A program made the position numbers and the translations under genes. A stretch of 64,000 bases of DNA from Pseudomonas baltica (GTDB taxonomy: Bacteria; Pseudomonadota; Gammaproteobacteria; Pseudomonadales; Pseudomonadaceae), in assembly GCF_014235765.1 (NCBI RefSeq), contig NZ_JACMYH010000005.1, forward strand, positions 62,001-126,000, written 5' to 3'. The notes beneath the pieces were generated by a model. The model was not told the DNA's origin. It was given only the letters and a program-made list of their open reading frames with translations, and did not search any database. Of this stretch, positions 57,453 to 64,000 are shown piece by piece. How positions within the stretch are numbered: position 1 is the first letter of the stretch; each line of letters opens with the position of its first letter.

Positions 57453-60400
57453 ATGAAACCCACACTGACCTCGTTTCTCACGCTCGCAGGGGTGACGGCG
57501 TGGATGGCGGGGTTGTTCATGGCGGTTGCCATCCTTTCGCCCGGCCTGGCGTTCGCTGCCCAAAGCCTGCCCTTCGCCTTGGTTGCACCGTTCGCGCAGC
57601 TTTCTCCACTGCCTCTTTCCAGCACCGAACAGCAGTGGCTGCAACGCCACGGCACGCTCAGGGTGGGTGTTTCCCTGGCCGATCACGAACCCATCGACAT
57701 CACCAGCGATCGCAACCGCTATCAAGGTGTGAGTGCCGACTACCTGAGCCTGATCGGCAGCCGCCTGGGGGTCGATCTGCGGGTGTCGGGGTTTGCCCAG
57801 CGCAGCGAGGCGGTGCAGGCGCTCAAGGATGGCGAAATCGATCTGCTGACCAGCGCCAATGCCTTCGAACAGGCCATCGATGGCCTGGCCTTTTCCAAGG
57901 AGTACATGCCTGACCGCGGCGTCATCGTACGGCGCGCGGGCAGCAAGCACAGCAGCGGCCTGGCCGGGGAGAAGGTCGCGCTGGTGGATGGCTATGCCGA
58001 CGATGCCACGGTGCAACGCGTGTATCCCGACAGCCGCATCGTGGTCGCACCCAGCCTGAGCAGTGGCTTGCAGGCGCTGCACCAGGGCGATGTCGACGCC
58101 ATGATCAGCAACGAGGTGATCGTGCGCGCCTACAACGCACTGCGACCCTACCTGGCTCTGGATATCGTCGGCCCCAGCGGTCTGCCACCCGTGGGTTACA
58201 CCATCGCCAGTCGCCAGGCCGATCCGATATTGGGGCAGATGGTCGAGCGGGCCCTGGCCAGCCTCGACGATGGTTTGCGCCGCGAGATCCTGACCCGCTG
58301 GACCACCGGGCTGGGGTCGGAAATCGGCCACCATCGGGTACCGCTGGAGCCTGCCGAACAAGCCTGGATCGCCCGGCACCGCCAGGTGCGTGTGGTCGCG
58401 ACGCAGTATCCTCCCTACCTGTACCGGGACCGCCAGGGAAACTGGGTAGGGCTCAACAGTGAAGTGCTGGCAACGCTGTCGCACATGACGGGACTGCAGT
58501 TCGTCTACCTGCCTTCCAACTCGATGGCCCAGAGCCTGGAAATGCTGAAGCTTGGCAAGGCCGATATGAATACCACTCTCTCGGAAACGCCGGACCGCAA
58601 GGCCTTCCTGAGTTTCAGCCACTCGTTCGGTGGCCAGGGCTGGGTGTTCATCGTGCGCGCCGAGGACCTGCCCATCGGTCATCTGGACGAGCTGGCCGGC
58701 AAGGTCCTGGCGATTCCGGCCGAGCACGCCCTGGAAAGCGCGATCCGCAGCCAGTACCCGCACATCAAGCTGCGCCTGGTCAGCACCTACGACAAGGCAC
58801 GCGAGATGGTGGCGAGCGGCGAAGCGGATGCCACCATCGACAGTGAAGTCGGCGCCTATCGTGCGGTCGGCCGTTATCCGCCCGGCGTGCTCAAGGTCGG
58901 ACGCAACGTCGCCGGCGAATGGTCGCCCGACCGTTTTGCCATTCGTGCCTCGGAACCCGAGCTCACGTCCATCATCAACAAGGCGCTGGAGGCCTATCCG
59001 GTCGCGGAACTGCGTGCAGCGCGCCTGAAGTGGCTGGGTGCGGTAGTGCCTCCAGAGCCCATGTGGCAACGCATTGCCACCTGGGTCTATTGGCTGCTGG
59101 CAGCAGCGCTGGTGCTGGGCGCGGTGTCGCTGTTGTGGAGTGGTCGACTCAAGGCGCAGATTCGTCAGCGGCTCAAGGCCGAGCAGGCACTCAACGATCA
59201 GCTGGCATTCCAGCACGCGCTGCTCGATGGCATTCCCGGGCCCATCTATGTCCGCGACCTGCAGGCGCGGCTGTTGTCCTGCAACAAGAGTTACGAGCAG
59301 AGCTTTGCCACCCGTCTGCAGGACATCAAGGGTCGTACATTGCTGGAAGTCGCCGTGGTCAATGCCGACGAAGCGCAGCAGATGCACCGTGACTACCTCA
59401 GGCTGCTGGACGATCAGCAGCCGGTGTCGACCGATCGGCAGATCCAGATGCGCGGCCGCAAGGTTCACGCCTGGCAATGGATCGTGCCGTTCTATAACGC
59501 CGAGGGGCAGTTGCAGGGCCTGCTCGGTGGTTGGATCGACATTTCCGAACGCAAGCGCCTGGAAGACCAACTGGTCGAAGCGCGGCACATTGCCGAACAG
59601 GCCAACCAGGCCAAAAGCGCTTTTCTGGCGACCATGAGCCATGAGATCCGTACGCCCATGGCAGCCATCATCGGTCTGCTCGAGCTCGAGCGTGAACGCC
59701 GCAAGCGTGACGACCAGCCAGTGTCGCAGGCGCTGGAAGTGGCCTGGCGTTCGGCGCGGGACCTCATCGCCCTGATCGGCGACAGCCTGGACCTGGCGAA
59801 GATCGAATCGGGCAGCATGTTGCTGGCCGAGCAGCTAACCGAAGTGAGGCCGTTCTTCGAGGGCATGCTCAGCCTGTTCTCGGCCCAGGCTCAGCGCAAA
59901 GGCGTAGCGCTGCACCTCGATATTGCGCCGGGCGTGGCCAGCGCGTTCTGGTTCGATCCGCTGCGATTGCGGCAAGTGGTGCACAACCTGCTCGGCAACG
60001 CCTTGAAGTTCACCCGCCAGGGCAGCGTCAACCTGGCGGTCGCGGCGCAGCCACTCAGTTCAGGCCAGTGGCACATGACCATTACCGTCAGCGACACAGG
60101 TGCGGGCATCACGCCCGCTCAACAGGCCAGACTGTTCAGGCCGTTCGTCCAGGGTAACGTGGATGTGCAACAGGAATCGGTCGGCACCGGCCTGGGCCTG
60201 AGCATCTGCAAGCAGCTGGTCCAACTGATGGGTGGCACGATCAGCCTGCACAGCACCGAAGGCGAGGGGACACGGGTGGAAGTGCAGATCGAGGTGCGGC
60301 ATCAGGCTGAACAGGACGCGATGCCGACCGTGCACGCTCGGCCCGACAGCGCCGCACTGGACATACTGGTCGTGGACGATCTGTCGGCTAACCGGATGGT

Positions 60401-61052
60401 ACTGACCCAGCAGTTGCAGTTCCTCGGGCACCGGGTGCAGGACGCCAGCGACGGTGTGAGTGCGCTGGCGGCCTGGCAGGCCGGGCATTTCGATCTGGTG
60501 CTGACCGACTGCAATATGCCGGGCATGAACGGCCATGCCTTGTGCAAAGCCATCCGCCTGCAGGAGGCCGCGTCCGCCGCGCCTCCGGTCAGGCTCATCG
60601 GTTGCACCGCCAATGCCATGCAGGACGAGCGGTTGCGCTGCGCCGAAGCGGGCATGGACGAACTGCTGGTCAAGCCGATAGCGTTGGACAAGCTGGCGCA
60701 GATCATCGCCGACATGCAGCAAGGCCCGGCATTCTCCATGCAGACGCTGCATCACCTGACCCAGGCGGATAACGCGGTCATCAAGCGAATGCTCGATGAG
60801 CTCTCGCGCAACCTTGAGGCTGAAAGCCAGACGTTGGCGGAAAGCGTCGAGACGCTCGATCGTGTGCGGCTGCACGAAGTGCTTCATCGGCTCCACGGCA
60901 TCGCTTGTTTGATCGATGCCGCACCTCTGGCACGCGTGCTGGCCAAGGTGAACGCATGCTGCCGGTCGGGCAGCGATGAACAGTTGACCGTTCACGCTGC
61001 CGAGCTGAATCGCGAGATCGCCAGGCTGGCGACGGCGATAGCACGCTGCTAG
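57453..61052 (+). CDS. BvgS/RocS-type unorthodox hybrid sensor histidine kinase
   Basis: Predicted 1199 residues. A signal or anchor segment (about 12-36) is followed by two periplasmic SBP_bac_3-like sensor domains (about 67-295 and 325-535), a membrane helix (544-563), a PAS domain (about 585-700), and a kinase core with phospho-acceptor His730 (ATMSHEIRTPM). ATP-binding boxes are HNLLGNALKF, SDTGAGI and GTGLGLSICKQL. A receiver with Asp1019 (LTDCNMPG) and an Hpt domain with His1145 (HRLHGIACLIDA) complete a full phosphorelay. The start at 57453 has AAGGA 8 bases upstream; ATG 57444 is less well placed. A pseudo-receiver and an RcsB-like regulator lie downstream. Confidence 0.93.
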   Translation: MKPTLTSFLTLAGVTAWMAGLFMAVAILSPGLAFAAQSLPFALVAPFAQLSPLPLSSTEQQWLQRHGTLRVGVSLADHEPIDITSDRNRYQGVSADYLSLIGSRLGVDLRVSGFAQRSEAVQALKDGEIDLLTSANAFEQAIDGLAFSKEYMPDRGVIVRRAGSKHSSGLAGEKVALVDGYADDATVQRVYPDSRIVVAPSLSSGLQALHQGDVDAMISNEVIVRAYNALRPYLALDIVGPSGLPPVGYTIASRQADPILGQMVERALASLDDGLRREILTRWTTGLGSEIGHHRVPLEPAEQAWIARHRQVRVVATQYPPYLYRDRQGNWVGLNSEVLATLSHMTGLQFVYLPSNSMAQSLEMLKLGKADMNTTLSETPDRKAFLSFSHSFGGQGWVFIVRAEDLPIGHLDELAGKVLAIPAEHALESAIRSQYPHIKLRLVSTYDKAREMVASGEADATIDSEVGAYRAVGRYPPGVLKVGRNVAGEWSPDRFAIRASEPELTSIINKALEAYPVAELRAARLKWLGAVVPPEPMWQRIATWVYWLLAAALVLGAVSLLWSGRLKAQIRQRLKAEQALNDQLAFQHALLDGIPGPIYVRDLQARLLSCNKSYEQSFATRLQDIKGRTLLEVAVVNADEAQQMHRDYLRLLDDQQPVSTDRQIQMRGRKVHAWQWIVPFYNAEGQLQGLLGGWIDISERKRLEDQLVEARHIAEQANQAKSAFLATMSHEIRTPMAAIIGLLELERERRKRDDQPVSQALEVAWRSARDLIALIGDSLDLAKIESGSMLLAEQLTEVRPFFEGMLSLFSAQAQRKGVALHLDIAPGVASAFWFDPLRLRQVVHNLLGNALKFTRQGSVNLAVAAQPLSSGQWHMTITVSDTGAGITPAQQARLFRPFVQGNVDVQQESVGTGLGLSICKQLVQLMGGTISLHSTEGEGTRVEVQIEVRHQAEQDAMPTVHARPDSAALDILVVDDLSANRMVLTQQLQFLGHRVQDASDGVSALAAWQAGHFDLVLTDCNMPGMNGHALCKAIRLQEAASAAPPVRLIGCTANAMQDERLRCAEAGMDELLVKPIALDKLAQIIADMQQGPAFSMQTLHHLTQADNAVIKRMLDELSRNLEAESQTLAESVETLDRVRLHEVLHRLHGIACLIDAAPLARVLAKVNACCRSGSDEQLTVHAAELNREIARLATAIARC

Positions 61053-61157
61053 GAAAATTCTCGGAAACTTTCGGACTTGTCCTATCCCAAGCGTGCCGCT
61101 TGCCCTTTAGAGTGCCCGTCAATGCGCAGCTCGATGCGCTCACTCGAGGTTTCATTC

Positions 61158-61625
61158 ATGCGTTCGCTCAGAGTTCTGGTGCTTGAAGACATTCCGTACC
61201 AGCTGATCGCCATGCATCAGGTGCTCAATGCGTGTGGCGTGTTCGATGTCCTGACCGCGCAAAGTTTCAACGCGGCATGCCTCTCGCTGGAGAAGCGCCA
61301 GGGCGTTGACATTGTCATCTGCGAAATGACCGTGGCCGGCCTGGACATGGGCGAGCTGATCGGCCATCTGGCCGCAACCGGGTTGGCACGGGCGCTGGTC
61401 ATCTACAGCAATGGGTCACAGCCGGTGGAACCGTTCACGGCATTGGCGCGGCAGCATCGGCTACCGCTGCTGGGCGTACTGCACACACCGGTGTCGGCCG
61501 CAGCAGTGCATGGCCTGTTGCAGGATTACCAGCGAAGCATGAGCGCACGGGCCTTGTTGCCCCTGCCGGAAGTGCACGAAATCAGTCACTTCGAGGGCGC
61601 CTGGTCATTGCCTTTGGGTCGTTAG
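61158..61625 (+). CDS. Stand-alone degenerate receiver-domain protein
   Basis: Predicted 155 residues, one receiver-like domain and about 30 trailing residues, no DNA-binding or EAL domain. LRVLVLEDIPYQ has the first acidic pair (Glu10, Asp11), but the phospho-acceptor position in DIVICEMTVAGLDM is Glu56 instead of Asp. The conserved Lys before Pro is Thr110 (LHTPVS). The domain probably cannot be phosphorylated normally and may be locked in an active-like state. The ATG at 61158 has AGGT 8 bases upstream. It lies 105 bases after the kinase gene, the position held in Roc1/SadARS systems by the REC-EAL protein RocR. Confidence 0.8.
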   Translation: MRSLRVLVLEDIPYQLIAMHQVLNACGVFDVLTAQSFNAACLSLEKRQGVDIVICEMTVAGLDMGELIGHLAATGLARALVIYSNGSQPVEPFTALARQHRLPLLGVLHTPVSAAAVHGLLQDYQRSMSARALLPLPEVHEISHFEGAWSLPLGR

Positions 61626-61665
61626 AACGGCCCGCCTACCCTGCGCACACCTGCCGCGGCCAGGT

Positions 61666-62328
61666 TCATTTCAGCCCGTGAGCCTGCAGGTAGATATACA
61701 GCGCAGCATCGTTGCCGATGCCCAGCTTGCGCATGGCGCTCACTTTCTGTGCACTGATAGTCTGCTTGCTGCGGTTGAGCTGCGCGGCGATTTCGTTGAC
61801 CGAGAGCCCCTGCGCCAGCAGTCGCGTTATCTCGAGCTCGCGAGGCGACAGGTCGACATGGCCGGTGATCCGTCTTGCGGGGGTATCGCTGGGCAGTGCC
61901 AGGATGCTCTTCACCGATTGCGCCACGTAGGGTTTGTTGCGCTTGAGGCTGGCAATCGCCGTGGGCAGCTCGTTCACCAGGCTCGCCTTGCCCAGCAAAC
62001 CAGCTACCCCCAGGTTGAGGATCGAACGCAACAGACCCGGATTGGTCAGCATGGTCACCACCAGCACGGGCAGCTTTGGCCAATGCCGGCGAACGTAGGC
62101 GATCAGCCGCAGGCCATCGCCCTGTTCCGTGGAGGGCATCATGAAGTCGGTGATCAACAGGCCACATTCGGTTTCGCCCAGGCAGCGTGTCAGCTCCTCC
62201 GGCGAGGAGGCTTCGGCCACCACGCGCAAACCGGGGTCTCGTTCCAGTACGGCGCGCAGGCCAACGCGAAAGATCGGATGGTCATCGGCCAGCACGATCC
62301 GCAGCGGGGCGATCAGTGGGTCGGTCAA
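61666..62328 (-). CDS. NarL/RcsB-like response regulator
   Basis: Predicted 220 residues from a TTG start at 62328, chosen because GGAG lies 6 bases upstream; ATG starts at 62385 or 62418 add leaders unlike the family. The receiver has the acidic pair in IVLADDHPIF, phospho-acceptor Asp61 (LLITDFMMP) and Lys in LLGKAS. The LuxR-type helix-turn-helix is LSPRELEITRLLAQGLSVNE followed by IAAQLNRSKQTISAQK. Details such as QGDGLRLIAYVRRHWPKLP and KTIS-like spacing recall RcsB and RocA. It is convergent with the pseudo-receiver gene (40-base gap) and is the likely output of the BvgS/RocS-like kinase. Confidence 0.9.
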   Translation of the reverse strand: MTDPLIAPLRIVLADDHPIFRVGLRAVLERDPGLRVVAEASSPEELTRCLGETECGLLITDFMMPSTEQGDGLRLIAYVRRHWPKLPVLVVTMLTNPGLLRSILNLGVAGLLGKASLVNELPTAIASLKRNKPYVAQSVKSILALPSDTPARRITGHVDLSPRELEITRLLAQGLSVNEIAAQLNRSKQTISAQKVSAMRKLGIGNDAALYIYLQAHGLK

Positions 62329-62579
62329 GGCAGGCTCCGGTGACGGGCAAATCAGGCGATGAATTCTGGCACACCTGTGGTCCATTCCTGATCTGTTTTG
62401 TAGTCCATTTCTAAGCATGCAGGCGCCAAATCTAATAATCAGAAATGTCCTACATTCGCGCTGTCATATTCTATCGGCAACCTCGGTAATAGTCTGACAC
62501 GGCTTGCTCAGAACTTTTTTCGCAGGGCAGGGGTCAGTGTCATGCACCTTAAGAATTCGAACAGACGAGTGGTGATGCG

Positions 62580-62870
62580 ATGAAGAATATCAGCCTGTTG
62601 CTCAATGAAGCCCTGACGCCGTATCGCGTGACGCTCGAAGGGCAGGATAGCCTTGGCAATTGCCAGGTAGTGGTGATGAGCGCGGCTGGGAGCGTGGTGA
62701 CCAAGCGTTTGGTCAACCGCAGTCAGTTCGAGGATCTACGTTCGTTTACCGACGTGGTCGATGGTCTGCACCGCGATCTTCTGGTGGCAGAAGGGCGGCT
62801 GGAGCCGTCGATGATCGCGGCGCTGCGCAACGTTTCGCAAAATGCCGCTTTCAGCCACGCGCTGGTCTGA
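62580..62870 (+). CDS. DUF3509 family protein
   Basis: Predicted 96 residues, a single small domain: MKNISLLLNEALTPYRVTLE followed by a beta strand region and VVTKRLVNRSQFEDLRSF, then HRDLLVAEGRLE. This matches the Pseudomonas-restricted DUF3509 family of unknown function. A weak ribosome site precedes the ATG. A 13-codon frame immediately upstream (62541-62582) overlaps its start by ATGA and might be a leader. The 251-base gap to the RcsB-like regulator is AT-rich for this window and likely holds both promoters. Confidence 0.75.
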   Translation: MKNISLLLNEALTPYRVTLEGQDSLGNCQVVVMSAAGSVVTKRLVNRSQFEDLRSFTDVVDGLHRDLLVAEGRLEPSMIAALRNVSQNAAFSHALV

Positions 62871-62902
62871 CATTCATTGATGGCCGCCTGTGTAATTCTC
62901 AC

Positions 62903-63814
62903 TCAGCGCTGGCTGCTCATGGCCTCTTTGCGCTGGGCATCGAACAGCGCGGCGGTTTCCCGCAAGTACGCCGGCCGTTCGGCGGGCGCCAGCCATTGGG
63001 CGTAGAAATCTGCCAACTGACCGTTCCTGAGTTCCAGCAACACCGAATTCAGTGCTGTCAGTACGCGCCGGCTTGCAGGGCTGTCGGAGCAGCCGACATG
63101 AATGAACTGCGAGCGCGCTGAGCCCTCGATGGGGACTTGCACCAACTGTTCCGGATCCAGACCTTCCTGACGTGCCTGGTAGCGCGCTTCGTGCCAGTAG
63201 CCGAGCAGCGCCTTGATCCGGCCGAGTCTTTCCATGCGCAGCAGGCTGCCCATGGCGTCGTTGCCATGATGGGCCAGAAGCTGATAGCTGTCGGTGTCGG
63301 CGAGAATCCGGTCCACCACAGGGCCATAGCTGCGCTCGGCAATGATGCCCAGGGCCAGGGTTCTGCTGCTTAGAAGCGCGCCCAGGTCGACCTTGCCGTC
63401 TTGCATGAACTCGGCAATCAGCGGCAGGTCGCCGCGCTGCATGATCAGCACATTGCTCAGCACATTCATGCTGGGCACGGAATAAAGAATGCTGCGCGCC
63501 CGCTGTGCGGTCCAGAGCAGCGCAGGGTCGCAGTTGAGGCCGGGTTCGCCAAGCATCTGCGAGGCACGCGCCCGATTGACCCTGAGGACATTGTGGTCGT
63601 ACTCGGGCAAGGCTGCGCGCAACAACGGCAGGGCCAGGTCGACGGCGCCCAGATTACGCGCCGGGCCGCTGGCGATGGTCAGCGGCGCCAGGTCGCGTAG
63701 CAGCCATGTAATGGTCTCGCGACCATGGGCGAGCGGTGAAGTGAGCAGGCACGAGCACACCGCCAGTGCCAGGAGAAGGCTGCTGGGCGGCAGAGTTCTG
63801 GAACACGAGTCCAT
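62903..63814 (-). CDS. Periplasmic substrate-binding-like protein (TIGR02285 type)
   Basis: Predicted 303 residues. A signal peptide covers about residues 1-31 (PSSLLLALAVCSCLLTSPLA, then HG). The mature part resembles type-2 periplasmic binding proteins of the TIGR02285 group, beginning ETITWLLRDLAPLTI and carrying RNGQLADFYAQWL near the end. The start at 63814 has AAGGA 5 bases upstream; the frame extends further but the extra residues are not signal-like. It may sense or bind an amino acid or small solute, like the sensor domains of the nearby kinase. It is not part of an ABC operon here. Confidence 0.75.
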   Translation of the reverse strand: MDSCSRTLPPSSLLLALAVCSCLLTSPLAHGRETITWLLRDLAPLTIASGPARNLGAVDLALPLLRAALPEYDHNVLRVNRARASQMLGEPGLNCDPALLWTAQRARSILYSVPSMNVLSNVLIMQRGDLPLIAEFMQDGKVDLGALLSSRTLALGIIAERSYGPVVDRILADTDSYQLLAHHGNDAMGSLLRMERLGRIKALLGYWHEARYQARQEGLDPEQLVQVPIEGSARSQFIHVGCSDSPASRRVLTALNSVLLELRNGQLADFYAQWLAPAERPAYLRETAALFDAQRKEAMSSQR

Positions 63815-64000
63815 GGCATTCCTTGCGCGGGGTGTGGGGCGTGGGTGTCCGTTTTTGAAACACTGCGCCATCTTTACCACACCCGGACCCATGATCAAAA
63901 CGTGCCGCAGGGTCGCACTGTCCCGTGGTGGTCGTTGATCGGGCACGCATCGGGTAGACTGTCGGCCTTTTCCTGTCCCCAAGAAGCCTGCCTAATGGCC

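Noticed and set aside
57402..59642. 746-codon minus-strand open frame opposite the hybrid kinase
   Set aside because: The plus strand has all kinase motifs; this frame lacks recognisable domains and any ribosome site, as expected for a GC-bias shadow.
63995..64000. Possible start codon at the right edge
   Set aside because: ATGGCC could begin a plus-strand gene, but only two codons are in the window, so nothing can be supported.
1..64000. CRISPR arrays, tRNA and rRNA genes, complete insertion sequences
   Set aside because: No regularly spaced repeats, cloverleaf-like sequences ending in CCA, rRNA stretches or transposase frames were seen on either strand. Scanning was by eye, so a diverged small RNA could be missed.

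Overview
The window is high-GC, densely coded gammaproteobacterial chromosome. Gene content and order (guaB-guaA, cumA-tadA, mltF-purL, ffh/rpsP-rimM-trmD-rplS, xerD-dsbC-hom-thrC), a DUF3509 gene and two REP-like repeat types point to Pseudomonas, probably the P. putida group. This rests on recognising families and gene order; no search was run. There are no rRNA or tRNA genes, no CRISPR array, no complete insertion sequence and no integrase.

Layout. 1-9.6 kb: a truncated AraC regulator, an EamA exporter, GhrB, then a LysR regulator divergent from a four-gene efflux operon (outer-membrane lipoprotein, FUSC pump, DUF1656, HlyD adaptor); a small membrane protein and YaaA follow. 9.7-14.5 kb: a REP pair, a TauE/SafE exporter, a zinc-ribbon protein, and the guanine-nucleotide genes guaB and guaA separated by two strong RNA hairpins. 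14.5-21.4 kb: a compact accessory island at the 3' end of guaA. A 15-base imperfect repeat marks each end, and both copies encode Ile-Glu-Trp-Glu-stop, the C-terminus of GuaA. The island holds a broken lipoprotein gene, a NimR/NimT-like regulator-transporter pair, a LysR gene divergent from an amidohydrolase/YdcZ/SMP-30 operon, and a short orphan antitoxin-like fragment. The likely original guaA terminator lies just past the right repeat. 21.6-25.5 kb: a FitAB-type toxin-antitoxin pair with its operator dyad, a bacterial PH-domain protein, and a large toxin-like protein with a TIKI/EreA-like C-terminal domain.

25.7-33.5 kb: multicopper oxidase CumA, tRNA deaminase TadA, lytic transglycosylase MltF, purine enzyme PurL and a small Nif3/YqfO-like protein. 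33.5-42.4 kb: a two-partner secretion operon on the minus strand, one TpsB transporter followed by two TpsA exoproteins that end without a recognisable toxin tip. 42.6-48.8 kb: an L,D-transpeptidase, two Nudix enzymes, a gamma-carbonic anhydrase, DUF1289, PurT, a CorC/HlyC-type protein and YpjD. 48.9-57.3 kb: core genes for protein targeting, ribosome assembly, tRNA modification, chromosome-dimer resolution, disulfide isomerisation and threonine synthesis.

57.4-63.8 kb: a signalling cluster. It has a BvgS/RocS-like hybrid kinase with two periplasmic sensor domains, a tiny receiver-like protein in which Glu replaces the phospho-accepting Asp, a convergent RcsB-like regulator, a DUF3509 protein and a periplasmic binding-protein-like gene. 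The three most interesting items are the guaA island, the TIKI/EreA-like toxin, and the kinase with its pseudo-receiver.
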